Counted from the first letter of the stretch, positions 32,106 to 43,396 are shown. The stretch: 64,000 nt of DNA from Phialophora verrucosa (GCA_002099365.1 MSED01000015.1:1860001-1924000); one strand, 5' to 3'. The notes: generated from the letters alone by a model not told the origin. Numbers and translations are program-made.

Positions 32106-35100
32106 AAGCCGGCGCAGTTCGATCTTCCTGTCCATGGTCATACGCAGGCAGAAGCATGGTTTTGTACCAAATTAGATGGCGGCCATCCGTAGAATGTAGG
32201 CAAGGCAAGGTGCAAAGTTGAAATATCGTTCCGGGGGAGCAAGAAGCCCGCCAGGCTCGAATCTCGCCCTAGAAGTGGTCAAGCTGACAACCACCCAGCC
32301 CGGGATTGTGGGCGAATGACGCCGAAAACGCGTTGTTGATCGACCCTTGAGGTAAATGTGAAGCAATGAAGGTCTTTGGAGAAATGAAGAGACAGTCAAG
32401 CGGCCAAGTCAGGATCTGAAGCCGCACCTCCGGACCCATATCCGCGCCTCAGCTGTCGCAAAGTCCATATCCCAGATATGTATTCGTTTGTTCCGGCCGC
32501 ATGCCACATTCCGCTTCGGTCTCCACTCAGGTCGAGAGCTGTGGTGAAGGCATAAATAGAAGGGAGCACATCGTTCTCGACGAGAATATCATGCGGGGGG
32601 TTACAAGAAAGAGACATCACGCTGAACGGCCACAAGGAGGGTCAATCGTCGCAGTCTCAACGCAGGTCTGGGTGAGCGAAATATATCTGCAGCGCAAATT
32701 TAGCCCAAAAAAGGCGGGCAAGGTACAAACCTATAAACAGCCGAGATCACAGACAGTTAAAGTTTACTTGTGTCCGATCAGCAAGTTTCCTCCACGCTCA
32801 GCATCCAAGTCAACTTTTCAACCTCGAGAATAAGTTCACTGAGCGGGAGATGGGGAATTGAGGTTACAGGATTCGAGCGCCTGGCAGGAAATTGCTGAAA
32901 GCCAGTGTGATTCATCGAGCATTCCAGAGCAATCACTCTGCGCCGGGGCTCTGCGCCCTTAGAAGATAGCGACAGGAGCGTTGACGGTGCTCTGTATTTC
33001 GCAAGAAGATTTCGCTGTTGGGCTTGGTATGAGTATTATGCCTCCCATTGAGGTTATTCATGTGAAATATCCACTGGAAGATGTGGAAATGAAGGAGCAG
33101 GGTATGGTGGTGCCGTGATGAGGTGAAGAGAAGTTGAATTGACACTGAAAGAAGGTTCAGAAGGTTGCTGGCACGTGAGGAGCGAGGGCCACTGAGGCGG
33201 TGCAGAACTGTGGCTGAAGATCTATACAGGCTGATTGGACAGAAGCGGCGAGGGGTCAGCCACACGGACTTTTGCTCGTTAAGGGCAAAGGAGAAGCGCA
33301 TTTAGGCGAGCACTTAGCAAGGATGCCATGCGCCACCGACGGCTGCGAGAAGATATATGGCTGCCGGGTTCAGCTGCGAACGTCCTTGCCTCTCGCCTTC
33401 CTCTTCCTCGTCGACAGCTCTTTTCGCCGGCGCAATCGTCTTACAGCTGAACCGTGTCCAGCGCACATTATGTACAACCACTAAGCTTGCAAGGCGGACC
33501 ATTGCGTCTGGATCCAAGCCAGCTCACCACCTGTACCGCCGGCCGCTGTCGCGACAGCGACAGCAGGACCATTCCTTGCTGTGCTTGCCGATCATGATGA
33601 CCTGACATTGCGCTGGGACCAACATTTCTCAATGTCCGAGACCGAACAAGGGAACATAACTCTATCACCAATGACGAGCGTCGGTTAGTCGATGAATTGG
33701 TGATCGGCCGTGGCAAGGCTCAGCCTCACTCGAAAGTGTCGATCGCCACATTTGATAACGCTCTTGCGATGTTTCACAGTGTTCTCAACGTTCCTTCTGC
33801 TGACTCGAAACCCATCCATGGTGAAGCGAACAACCAGGAGGTTTGCACACGATGGATTTTCGGCCCTCGGTGGGCTTTTCCCGGAAAAACATTCGCTCGC
33901 CTCCGATGCTCTGCATCCTCGTTGGGGTCAACTCGGTCCTCGTATATCCACTGGGGTGATACGCCGGTATCAGTTGCTGACGCGGACTTACATAGACCGA
34001 GGCCGATCCCGTCTCGCCATCCTTGCGATTATTGTGGTATCGTGTAGGTCCTGCTTGCCTACCCCGGGCTTACAGCACAGCCCACATTCGAAACATGGTC
34101 AGGACAAGGCCACTGACTCAAACTTGATGCGGGGCTTGGAACTTTCGAACTCTCGACGCTAGACGTTGCGGACATGCTGGGCGGCCGTGGCGAATGATGT
34201 TCAGGGACTCGTCTCGAGCCCCTTGTTGCACTTGCGTTGGTCGGTTCATGCCAACTGGTGGCCCTATGAGATATGGCTGGATATCAAGGCAACGACTTTC
34301 CTTGCGTCAGATCCGTCACTTCTCACCGAACAGTTCCTACAGGACCAGCTTGCCATGCTCTCCGCGAATCCCATCGGCTTCGCCACGAGGCCCACCGGGG
34401 AATCCACTGCTCCTTGTCTTGTTCCGTCCAAGAAAGAAAATCTTCCACCCTGCACCTGAGTGCACACCAAGACGGGAAACTGCCTCCATTGGGCATCGTC
34501 ACCGCCGTCAAAAAAGGCATCCACTAGGCAGAGTCTGTACGATGATATCGATCCTATGGAGCTGCCACATTCAAGCCATTAACTTCTCGTATGCTGGGTA
34601 TCCCATGGACGGCCTCGACTGGGGTAGCGTTTGCCTTCCAGCTCCATGCGTAGTCTCGTGTCATCCGATTTGGTGCAATCTCATTCTCGAAATTGTCAAA
34701 CCTTGCATGGGTGCGAGGCCTGGCGGCGAGTACGAGATCCAGGAATTTTTGTCACGAAGCCGAGCTCCGTCAAGTGACCTTCGTCCAAATGGATCCTGGA
34801 CCTTGCTTGCGCCCTGCTGTGCTTCATTTTCAGTTGCCTTTCGACGCCATCATCACCGGCGGTGAGAGGTTCCCAAATCAGACCTCAGTTGGCTGGTCGC
34901 CGTGGGTACTAATCTTGGTAGGAACCACAGGCTAGCAATGGTTGCCGAGCGGCAAGGCTTCCCCGAAAACGCGGACAGATTTGTTCAATCAAACCTTTCC
35001 GTTAGGCATCAGTGCCATAAAGTCCATGGCAACCTGGGCGCAACCACTGTCGTGGACCTCGAGAGGACCTGACACATCTCCTTCGGGTGCTGCAAGGCGT

Positions 35101-36325
35101 CCACTTTGATGCAGTTGCTTCATTTGCGATGCACGGACATCGAAATCTTCCTTCATTCTCCTATGTAAGTGGTGGCTGTGAAGACGCCTTCTCTCCCGTA
35201 ACAGCACCAGGAGGGAGCCAGGATATGGCTTTCCAACCGACGTGCGTGCCGGGCGCAAGTGAGGTCGAGTCCTCATGATGTTGCCCATTTCCTGAATCAG
35301 TGATAGTGTCACTCAACATGCGCTGTCTCTCCAACGCATACCACCGCCTCGACTAGTTCCGCACACCAAATCTCCTGACGCCTCTGGCCCCGTAGCCACC
35401 GGCAGTGGTATTCGGGGGTGCAGGAGGCATAATCACACGAAACTGTGTCTTGAATGGATTGCTGTCGACCGGTGACCGCGCAAGGCAACGGGACTTCAAC
35501 GCCACTCAGCGAGTCCATGCGTACCCAGGTGAATGCGATGTTATCGGAGCATCCTCCCCGTCACTCAGCGTCTCCCTCTCATGCTAGCCTCGAGGAAAGT
35601 GGTTCTGCGGCAAGGCGTCTCAAGTCCATGACGACTTGGCGCAGTGCTGATTTGGTTCATGTGCATTTCTTTGGGCCCCGAGGTTGCCTTCCGAGTACAC
35701 TTTGGTCATCGCGGGATGGTGAAGCTGAGACATCTGCCATTCCCAATCACAAGATCGCATAGATGGAATTTGAATGATGACTCCAGCTGTCTTCCCTCAG
35801 CGGAGCTGCAACATGGACTCGACATGAGGGTGTTGCTCAGGCAAGAGCCACATACCAGCCTTTCTCACCGTTGACTTCTTCGGAGGGAAGGGTGCAAGTA
35901 TAAGATGGAAAATACTGCATATCTCCCGTCAGCGAGGACCCAGAGCTGACGGGTTGTGTTCAGACATTTAGCTGTAGCCGTCGCTGTCAGTCCAGCAGCT
36001 ACAGTCTCAAAGGTGTGGCCAGAGAAGAACTCGCAGCCACGGAGCACCGTGTCGCCGCAAAGGCGGTTAAAGGCTCTTCTCTGCCCCAGTGCTTGATGCC
36101 ACAGTACGACAGAACTCGGACTCAATATCTCCACCCTCTTACTCTTCGGTTTTTAAAACAACGCGCGCAGGCATTACACCATTGTCGCCTTTCCCAATGC
36201 CATGGGCATGGAAGCAAATGCTTGCAATCCAGGTCGGCAGGTCGCGTCTAACCCTAGCTCTAGTTCTGGCCCTAGTCCTGTCCTACACTGTAGGAACGCG
36301 CCCTCATCCTTGCGAGCGAGCAACA

Positions 36326-36360
<35 letters not shown>
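36326..36360. repeat. GGCTCA hexamer microsatellite
   Basis: About six perfect copies of the hexamer (cag then gctcag units). Related CTAG/CTCTAG/CCTAGTCCTG short repeats precede it at 36250-36285. It lies in noncoding DNA, and the six-base period would preserve reading frames. Confidence 0.9.
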
Positions 36361-36361
<1 letters not shown>

Positions 36362-37166
36362 TCGGCACGACTCTTGAGAACAGGTTCCATCACGCAGTAC
36401 GTAGAGAAGCCAATCGCAGAATTGAGATATAACTATATATCCATTTACCTATCCAGCCTTCGGGAGTTCTTTCTGATCTCTTGACCTTGAGGAATACCAA
36501 CGTTCTGCCCGCTGCCGTTCCTCTGCCATCACGTGACGCCTTCCATAGTAATGAAAAGGTAGAAACATGCTCGACCCCGTTCCGCTCCGTTGTGGATCCG
36601 TTCCCCAACTGACATACTTTATATAGGGCACAGTATAAGGAGGACATTGGTAGTTTGAAACCCGCCAATAATGCAAATTCGCGGGAGTGGGCAGAAATGC
36701 GTTGGTTCTTGACTACGGCACTGTTTAGTACTAACATACATGTACGACAACACTCATAGCCAGGTGTAGACAGCAGACCATAGACTGAGAATTGGGGTTT
36801 GATATTGATACACGGCGGATCCCGGGATGCCAGGCATAATAAGAATGGAGCGGACAACCCGAAGGAGTGTCCCCCTTTCATTCATGCAACAAATGACTAG
36901 ACGGCATCCACTTGATGGCATCTCTCTGAGGAGTGCATAGGTGTGAATATGACAGGCTCGATTAGACCCGCGTCCTATCCTGTGTCTTTGTGCTTTGTGT
37001 TTGATTTCACGTTCTTATTCCCTCTGTAACTGCGACGCCTCGCAAATGTTTCTTGCCGAAGCGAGCGTAGAGTCTCAGCGTGGTGCGCAAACTTTCTCCC
37101 TGGAGTAAAGGCGGTGCAAGTCCCCGATATGCCATTGTGCGAGGGACCAACATCGTCTTTCCGACT

Positions 37167-38768
37167 TCATTGCGTTTTCTTCGGTCCCGGGGCTTGCTTG
37201 TCCCCGGCGGATCTAGGCCAGAAAGCCGGCGCCAACTTCAGCAACACCCACAGGAACCCCAGCGCGATGGTGACGACTGTCAGCATCTCGATCGACCATG
37301 AGCTTGTGGCTTCGAGGTTCAAAACTGGAATGGAGATACGTTCTACCAACCTGCCGGAAGCGGCAGCGTTGGGCGCGGGGTCCAGGTGATAAAACATTGT
37401 CCGAGGGCCAAACAGGCCGTCAAAGCCAAGTTGAGTCCTGTCGAACGGGTTGACGGGAAACTTGGTCCCATCATCTGCGGTACACGCCCAAAATACAATC
37501 GGCCACGGCATATCTACTTCCGACGTGCCGTTGCTGTCGGGTTTCAGATACCGCAGATGCAGTGGAATCGTGACGTCCCAGCCACCGCGGTCGGGCTTTG
37601 CCCCGCCGACAGTATCGTTGGGTGTCTGAATGCTTAGCAGCATTGTCGAGCCCCATTTCTTGACCACGTAATCAGGAGCCTCGAGATCCGTCTCACCCGC
37701 AATCGAGTGCAGCTGGCCAAGGTGGTGCGAGTTCTGGAAAAGAAGATCGTTGCTGAGGAAGGCGTACTTGTCTGCAAAGATATGTGACGGGAGGGTCAGA
37801 TACGTCTGTAACGCGCAGACACTGCCAGCGGGCTTGTTAACGGGCTCGACCAGTGATGAGGCCGAGGGAAATGAGATCCGCAGAGTTGGATGGAGACCCG
37901 TCGGTCGATCGAATGAGACGGCGTACTTCTGAGCTCTCGACTGCTCCGGGCTCAAAGAGTGATGGCGAGAAGGAAAGCTGAAGAGCGTCGCCCTGGGATG
38001 ATCGTCTTCTCCGACAACGGTAAGGAAGCCCGAGAGCTGCAGGTCTGATGGTTCGATGGCTTTATCCGCGCTCAAGATGCCAACCTCCACCCTATCGTCC
38101 CCTTTGGCCTCCACATCGAGGTTCCAGGCATCAAGAGTCGTAAAGTCGCCAATTGGATCGTAGAATACAGGAGGCTGTTTGGACCAGAAGACTGTGAAGG
38201 TCAGGGCGTGGGAGATGCTGTCGTAGTCCGCGTCCACCGAGTCGGCAATGTTGAGGAGGGATACCGTGTGCAGACACTGAAGATCGTTTTGGACACAGCT
38301 TGTTCGGTAAATGTACGCCACCAGGTGCTTCAGGGATGGTAGGGCGGAATAGTATTGAAGAGACGCAGTCTGAGCAAAGCGTTCCGATACCAAAGGCGGG
38401 CTGATGAATGTGGCGTTTGGCGAGTCGCATCTTAGTTGCTTTCCGAGTAGTTTGTGTAGGATGTCGCAGAGTCGGTCGGACCGAGTCTCGTTTAAAGGGG
38501 TGTACTGGACATGTAATCCTGGGGAAACCCGCGACAGGAACGGCGTCGTGGTGTTGTATGTACGCTCAGGAGCCCATCGAATATGAAGCTCGTGACATTG
38601 TCGTAGGTGATCAGCTAACTCTGCAGGTAATTCCTCTAATCCGTAAGTCAGGCGTTCTTCTCGCGCTGCCTTCAAGCCTCCAAGGAGGAGCTGTCTAGGG
38701 CGCACTTGGATATCAGCTGGGTTGACTGCTCGACTGGGATGAGTGATATAGGTTGATCTTCTCCGCAT
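37167..38768 (-). CDS. PBN1: PBN1/PIG-X-like subunit of GPI mannosyltransferase I
   Basis: Predicted ER membrane glycoprotein that partners the catalytic PIG-M/Gpi14 protein in adding the first mannose to GPI anchors. Single exon of 533 codons from ATG 38768 (MRRRSTYITHPSRAVNP); a few upstream codons are open but lack a good start. The lumenal part is long, and the PIG-X/PBN1 core is near the C terminus: VHVPLHLRYL-like DVTIPLHLRYLKP, then DMPWPIVFWACTADDG. One C-terminal membrane segment is at about 493-515 (MLTVVTIALGFLWVLLKLAP), followed by a short basic tail. It is divergent from SEC12, another ER membrane gene, across about 350 bp. The assignment rests on these conserved blocks and the single-anchor topology. 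Confidence 0.88.
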   Translation of the reverse strand: MRRRSTYITHPSRAVNPADIQVRPRQLLLGGLKAAREERLTYGLEELPAELADHLRQCHELHIRWAPERTYNTTTPFLSRVSPGLHVQYTPLNETRSDRLCDILHKLLGKQLRCDSPNATFISPPLVSERFAQTASLQYYSALPSLKHLVAYIYRTSCVQNDLQCLHTVSLLNIADSVDADYDSISHALTFTVFWSKQPPVFYDPIGDFTTLDAWNLDVEAKGDDRVEVGILSADKAIEPSDLQLSGFLTVVGEDDHPRATLFSFPSRHHSLSPEQSRAQKYAVSFDRPTGLHPTLRISFPSASSLVEPVNKPAGSVCALQTYLTLPSHIFADKYAFLSNDLLFQNSHHLGQLHSIAGETDLEAPDYVVKKWGSTMLLSIQTPNDTVGGAKPDRGGWDVTIPLHLRYLKPDSNGTSEVDMPWPIVFWACTADDGTKFPVNPFDRTQLGFDGLFGPRTMFYHLDPAPNAAASGRLVERISIPVLNLEATSSWSIEMLTVVTIALGFLWVLLKLAPAFWPRSAGDKQAPGPKKTQ

Positions 38769-39114
38769 CGTGATGAAGCAGTCTGACAGCTCGGGCCGAC
38801 ACAACGGGGGGGATTAGTTGTGGTGGAGGAAGAAGGGAGACGCAACTGATTCGATCAATGGCACGTGAATTAGAGTTTTAAGGTTTATCGATAGCCGAAA
38901 GAAGCTTAACTCAATTCTGCTCGAGCCCGAAGTTGACATTCGCATTTGACGGGACAAGCTACACAAAGTCCAATACAGTACGAAATGCACCCCATGCACA
39001 ACCTAGACTATATGCCCTTCGGGATATCGTTATAGCCGCCACTATATATCACATCCAAAGGCCCCGAAATACTCCTTTTCCCGCAGTTCTACACCGCCCG
39101 ATTCGTATGTCGAT
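38769..39114. other. Shared divergent promoter of PBN1 and SEC12
   Basis: A 346-bp spacer between two genes for ER membrane proteins. It is AT-richer than its surroundings, with a TATATATC-like site near 39043 upstream of SEC12. No gene is seen. Co-regulation is possible but not shown. Confidence 0.5.
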
Positions 39115-41052
39115 ATGGCGACCAGCGTGTCCTCTTCTCGAGTCCAGCTATCATATCCCCTCTACGCCGCCGATTTCGATCCTTTCAACCCAGACTTCCT
39201 ACTCGTGGGGGGAGGAGGCGGCTCGTCTGCGACAGGTGTACCGAACAAGATTTCACTGATAGACGCCTCGCGACGGGATCAGCTGAAGGAGGTGGTCGAC
39301 ATCGAATTGGCAAAGGATGAGGATTCGGTCACCAGCCTCGCCGTTGCGGAGTCGTCGTCCGAATCTTTGACCGCGTTTGCCGGTATCAACAGCTCGGTCG
39401 CAGACCATAGTGCAGGGAAGAACGAACATTTACGCTCATTCAGGATTGGTCTGCCTGCGAGGAAGAGACGAGCCGACGGGACCACCGTGGAAGTGGACGC
39501 CGAGAAGCCGCCTGCCTCAGCACAAGCGACAAAGTCCCTTGGGCGGGCTGCACTGTTTAGATCTGTGGTGGAAGCCAAGAGCGAGACCTACCAGAGGGTT
39601 CTACGATTTTCGCCCACTCAAAAACCTGGAGAACCGCGGCTCGCAGCTGTTGCCTCGGGACTTGGGCCGACAAACGAGATCATTGTATTCCATCCGAAAC
39701 CGCAGCCAGGGCTGGATGATGTAGTCTCGCGCGTGGAACTTGGCAGCAAGGAAGCTGAAGACGTGGATTTGGCGCCCAATGAAGGCGAGAAGGGCGGCTA
39801 TGTGCTTGCATACTGCACCAACGACGAAGTCTTTATGCAGCAACTTCCCATAACATCCATCCCTGACGCGCCAACGTCCCTCTTCCGGGCTTCGGAGATT
39901 TCAACCAGTCTTCCCCCTTCGCAGAGACCCAAGTTCCGGGCCATCCGCTTCCTTACACCCCGCCTTCTCCTTCTCCTTCGCAACCGTCCTCAGCGATCGG
40001 GTGCCGATCTTTTGGTTCTGCGGGTCAGCAACGATGGTTCGCAAGCACGCATGGTTTTGCGTAAACAAGTGAACAAATCTGTCAAAGCGGCCGTGGGGCT
40101 CGATGTTGCACCGCTTGGCGAAGCCGAGGGAGAGACTCAATTTGTGATAGCAGTGGGAGGAATTCCCGGAGACAACAGTGCCATCGAGATTTTGACTCTC
40201 GACTATTCGCGGCACACTGGACTTGGGACATTCCGCTCGTTCACCTATCTCAAAGACGTCCACAACGGACCCCTTACTCGCCTGGTCTTCTCCAACTTTA
40301 TCGGGCCCAAGCTGCCTGTGACTGGAGATGTCGGACCCCAATCTCTACGGCTTGCTTCTGTGGGCGTTGACAAATCGGTTGTAGTCCACCATATCCCGTT
40401 GCGACCATTCCCGCCGACCGTCAAGACTCCTAGATATGTCCTCATCCCGCCTGGCCGCTCCGAGGTCGCGCAGACTACCTTCAGCGTCTTCTTCGCTATT
40501 GTTGTGATCGGCTTTGTGGCTTTCCTCATGCAGGCTTTCTGCGAGATCCGCGGCGTCGTCCCACCGGTTCTCGGAGCGCCAAACTGGCTTTCACCTCGTA
40601 TGCGAGAACTAGTTGGCCAACCCTATATGCTGGCCCATCACGCGAGCTCTGCCGCCTCGGACATTCCGGTGGCCGCGCACAGCGCCGTCGACGAGTTCAA
40701 GAAGTCAGCCGACGACATATCTGCTACCCTTTCTTCCGCGGTTGCTGCTGCAACCGAAGGTCTGAAGAACCTGGTCGAGGAGAACTCCAACCTGGCGACC
40801 CCGAAAGCAATAATCGTGCGTGAGGAGTCTCTCGGCGAGATCTCGACTGAGGTCATCCATTCGGACGCCGAGGTTGTCAAGCAGGAGACATTGAAGAAAT
40901 GGGAAGAACTTAGCGAGTCGCAGAAGAAGTCGTGGAAGCGAAAGTTGATCGATGCGGGCCACTGGGCGGAGCAACAAGGCGAGAACGTATTAAAGGGAAT
41001 TCTATTCTCCGAGCTGGCGGGCGCGGTAGGCAACATGGTCGGAGGCGGTTGA
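39115..41052 (+). CDS. SEC12: SEC12-like guanine nucleotide exchange factor for SAR1
   Basis: Type II ER membrane protein expected to load GTP on the small GTPase SAR1 and so start COPII coat assembly. Single exon of 645 residues. The cytosolic WD40-like propeller begins at once; the glycine loop LLVGGGGGSSATGVPNKISL near residues 30-50 is the Sec12/PREB signature. A single membrane segment is at about 458-478 (FSVFFAIVVIGFVAFLMQAF), followed by a lumenal domain of about 165 residues. The C terminus (GNMVGGG) has no HDEL-type retrieval signal, as far as this sequence shows. The start ATG at 39115 is close to the propeller and gives the usual short N terminus. Antisense frames on the minus strand are shadows. 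Confidence 0.9.
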   Translation: MATSVSSSRVQLSYPLYAADFDPFNPDFLLVGGGGGSSATGVPNKISLIDASRRDQLKEVVDIELAKDEDSVTSLAVAESSSESLTAFAGINSSVADHSAGKNEHLRSFRIGLPARKRRADGTTVEVDAEKPPASAQATKSLGRAALFRSVVEAKSETYQRVLRFSPTQKPGEPRLAAVASGLGPTNEIIVFHPKPQPGLDDVVSRVELGSKEAEDVDLAPNEGEKGGYVLAYCTNDEVFMQQLPITSIPDAPTSLFRASEISTSLPPSQRPKFRAIRFLTPRLLLLLRNRPQRSGADLLVLRVSNDGSQARMVLRKQVNKSVKAAVGLDVAPLGEAEGETQFVIAVGGIPGDNSAIEILTLDYSRHTGLGTFRSFTYLKDVHNGPLTRLVFSNFIGPKLPVTGDVGPQSLRLASVGVDKSVVVHHIPLRPFPPTVKTPRYVLIPPGRSEVAQTTFSVFFAIVVIGFVAFLMQAFCEIRGVVPPVLGAPNWLSPRMRELVGQPYMLAHHASSAASDIPVAAHSAVDEFKKSADDISATLSSAVAAATEGLKNLVEENSNLATPKAIIVREESLGEISTEVIHSDAEVVKQETLKKWEELSESQKKSWKRKLIDAGHWAEQQGENVLKGILFSELAGAVGNMVGGG

Positions 41053-41388
41053 ATTGCACGATAGCAGGGAGGACGACGCAGAGTATTGAGATTTTCGAGC
41101 AAGCGATGCACCCAATTTGAGAAAATCATTCATTCTTCGAAACAAGCAAAGTATTGTCGGAGCGAGACAGCCGTCAATTGTCCCTGCTGCCCAGCCAGCT
41201 AGCCAGCCGCCTTTAAATCTAAGTAATGTTTACCCTCTGCTTCTTTCGAAACATCTACGTCTCCTCTACATCTACGCGGTAGTCATGAATCTCGTAATCT
41301 CTATCCTCGTGTTCTCGTCCTCCTCGTCCTCGTCGTGGTGCGAATGCCGAACTCCAAATACGTATGTACCATGTACAGGATCCGTGCA
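41053..41388. other. Convergent intergenic region, SEC12 and FSH1-like 3' ends
   Basis: About 340 bp with two 3' flanks. Short CCAGC and TCCTCGTC repeats are seen (41188-41210, 41318-41336). No gene is seen. Confidence 0.5.
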
Positions 41389-42147
41389 TCAATACGTCTC
41401 ATCCGCGCTCACGCCGTAGGTGCCCCCACCGGCATACCACGCGGCCATGATCAAATCGCACAGGTCCTTGGCCTCGACGTCCTTCAAGGGCAAATGGTGG
41501 CCGCCCTCGAAATCCATCTGGAAGCAATGGTCGCTCTCGCACGCCTTCATCAGCTCGACGCACCCGGGCTTGACGTGGTCGTCCCTCCCCCACGCGTGCA
41601 CGGTCGGCACTTCGCGGAGCAGCTCGTAGTCCCGCGGCGTGACGTCCTGGGTGAGGCTGATGGGCGGGAACGGGCCCCCGATCATGACGCCGAAGCTGAA
41701 CTTCCATTTCGAAACGCCGGCGTTGTCGCGCTCCTCGATCTTCTGGCGCAGCAGCAGGCCCGGGACGAGGCGGGCGCCCTGGCTGAACCCGATGATGCCC
41801 TTGAACGAGTCGACGCCGCCGTTCTGCTCCATCAGCGTCTTCAGCGTCTCGTCCAGCCGCGCCACCTCGTCCGCGGGCGTGAGTTCGACGTCGGCCTCCC
41901 CGGCGACGAACTTGCGGTTCACCCACCGGTAAAAGGGCGCGCAGGACTCAAAGACCGGGAGCATGCCGAAACCTGGCGCGCCGGGGATCGGAGCCTGGGC
42001 GAACACGAAGCGGAACTGTTTCTCCAGCGTCCAGAGCAGGCGGCGCGATTGGATCTTGAAGACCGTCGCGTTCGAGCCGCCGCCATGGAGCATCAGGATG
42101 GCTGGGAGGGGCGCGCCCGTGTGGGCGTGCGTCGGACGGGATGCCAT
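41389..42147 (-). CDS. FSH1-family serine hydrolase (alpha/beta hydrolase)
   Basis: Predicted esterase or thioesterase of the fungal serine hydrolase (FSH1) family, which includes release or editing hydrolases of polyketide clusters. Single exon of 252 residues. The fold shows LMLHGGGSNATVF near residue 20 (oxyanion region), the nucleophile elbow GFSQG with Ser122, acid Asp190 (GRDDHV) and His217 (EGGHHLPL), so the triad appears complete. There is no signal peptide, suggesting a cytosolic enzyme. A plus-strand frame of 276 codons lies antisense to it and is a shadow caused by the high GC content. Neighbours to the right are an SDR and a broken reductase, consistent with a small metabolic cluster remnant (inference). 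Confidence 0.85.
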   Translation of the reverse strand: MASRPTHAHTGAPLPAILMLHGGGSNATVFKIQSRRLLWTLEKQFRFVFAQAPIPGAPGFGMLPVFESCAPFYRWVNRKFVAGEADVELTPADEVARLDETLKTLMEQNGGVDSFKGIIGFSQGARLVPGLLLRQKIEERDNAGVSKWKFSFGVMIGGPFPPISLTQDVTPRDYELLREVPTVHAWGRDDHVKPGCVELMKACESDHCFQMDFEGGHHLPLKDVEAKDLCDLIMAAWYAGGGTYGVSADETY

Positions 42148-42616
42148 GGTCGTGACTGTCGTTGATCGACTGAGTCCACAGGGACACTGTGTCGTGAGGA
42201 TTTAATGACTGGGCTTGCAGCTGCGCTCTTGCGTTGGTGAGTGTTTGGACGAGCGACGTGATCTTGAAGAGCGTCGGCGTGCCGTGTCGTAGGTCTTTGT
42301 GTTCTGTGTACTTCTTCTGTCGCTGCCCTGGGTCGAATTGATCATTGAAGTTACAGATGCAAGGATGTGACTGAGAGAAGAAGTCGAAGTTGAATCGAAG
42401 CCAAGACGCACGAGGCTGCGTCGATACGGCGCCCCGCGAGGCTGAAGCCACACCTAAAAATAGCATATTGAAGGCTGTACGAGTGGGATCTTGAGCCTCT
42501 TCGATCTCTCTTTTGAATGACCGCTCCTGTTCTACTGTGGATGTATTCAATCACTACTTGATATCACCCAAACTCCTACCGCCACTGCTGCGGTCATATG
42601 GTATCCTCGACGGTCT
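42148..42616. other. Intergenic region upstream of the FSH1-like gene
   Basis: About 470 bp; both flanking genes are on the minus strand, so it holds the FSH1-like promoter and the SDR 3' flank. No additional gene is seen. Confidence 0.5.
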
Positions 42617-43396
42617 TCACACCAAGAACGTTCCGCTGTTGGAGTGTACAACAATCCCTGTCGCATTGGCATCTCTCAGGCAGTAGAGGTACGCCTCGGC
42701 AAGATCTTCAGGCTGTCCGACCTTGCCAGTCGGAATCTTGCTCTCATGGCTGGCGAAGAAGGCTTTCTTGCCTTCCTCCCCCATGCCCTGCCATAGGTCT
42801 GTCTCAACGACGCCAGGAGCAACGCAGTTCACCCTGATCGGCGCCAGGTCGAAAGCGAGCTGCCTTGCTAGACCGTTCAAGCCAGCGCCAATGAGCGACA
42901 GCATGGCCCAGCCCCCTGCGATTGGTTTCTCTGAGATCGAGCCGCCTGTCAAGACAATTGAGGAGTGTCGGTCTTTCTTCATGTACTTTGTCCCAACCTT
43001 GACAACCAGAATGGCAGCAATTGTTCTGACTTGATTGCATCTCTGCCATTTCTCGAGCGTGACATCGTCCAGCGGGACCATTGGCAGTCGGTCGCCAGCC
43101 ATGTAGATAATGTGGTCGAGCTCGCCCACCTTCTTGAAGAGCTCCTCTATATTTGCTTCGACGGTGGAACTCGCAAGATCGCAGGCATATCCCGACACGC
43201 TATCTCTGGCTTCTGGGTACTTTCCGATGAGTTGGGCACAGACTTCTCTGACTTTGGCTTCTCGTGAGGAGGAGAGGATGATAGACGCGCCAAATTCGAT
43301 GAGAGCCTGGGCCACGCTGATACCAACACCACCGGTGCCTCCGACCAGGAGGACACGTTTGCCGGCGAGCTTGTTCGTGAAGCGTGGAAGTGACAT
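42617..43396 (-). CDS. Short-chain dehydrogenase/reductase lacking the Tyr-Lys pair
   Basis: SDR-fold protein of 259 residues, single exon, from ATG 43396 (MSLPRFTNKLAGKRV). The cofactor motif GGTGGVGISVAQAL is at 19-32. The usual NNAG is YMAGDR, and VLTGGSISEKP supplies the Ser of the active-site region. The region where classical SDRs have Tyr-x3-Lys reads GGWAMLSLIGAGLNGLARQLA, so neither Tyr nor Lys is at the expected place. The later LAPIRVNCVAPGVVETDL block is normal. This variant is seen in a group of atypical SDRs whose activity is not well defined. It may bind NAD(P)H without classical catalysis. An upstream in-frame start would add 33 residues of unlikely sequence. Confidence 0.8.
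   Translation of the reverse strand: MSLPRFTNKLAGKRVLLVGGTGGVGISVAQALIEFGASIILSSSREAKVREVCAQLIGKYPEARDSVSGYACDLASSTVEANIEELFKKVGELDHIIYMAGDRLPMVPLDDVTLEKWQRCNQVRTIAAILVVKVGTKYMKKDRHSSIVLTGGSISEKPIAGGWAMLSLIGAGLNGLARQLAFDLAPIRVNCVAPGVVETDLWQGMGEEGKKAFFASHESKIPTGKVGQPEDLAEAYLYCLRDANATGIVVHSNSGTFLV

Larger units (their letters stand above)
29394..37166. other. Long gene-poor interval (7.8 kb)
   Basis: No complete gene could be supported. Contents noticed: a strong hairpin directly after the Est1-type gene, a 61-nt tandem duplication, a GGCTCA hexamer array, and a possible 3' exon on the minus strand at 30737-31165. Several open frames between 33.7 and 34.9 kb lack domains. The right end is the 3' flank of PBN1. 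Nothing else is recognised. Confidence 0.5.

Noticed and set aside
34194..34865. Plus-strand frame of 223 codons
   Set aside because: No recognisable domain; competing frames in the same stretch look equally protein-like, so none can be supported.
41335..42165. Plus-strand frame of 276 codons
   Set aside because: It is antisense to the FSH1-like hydrolase with its intact triad; the frame is open because of high GC at third positions.
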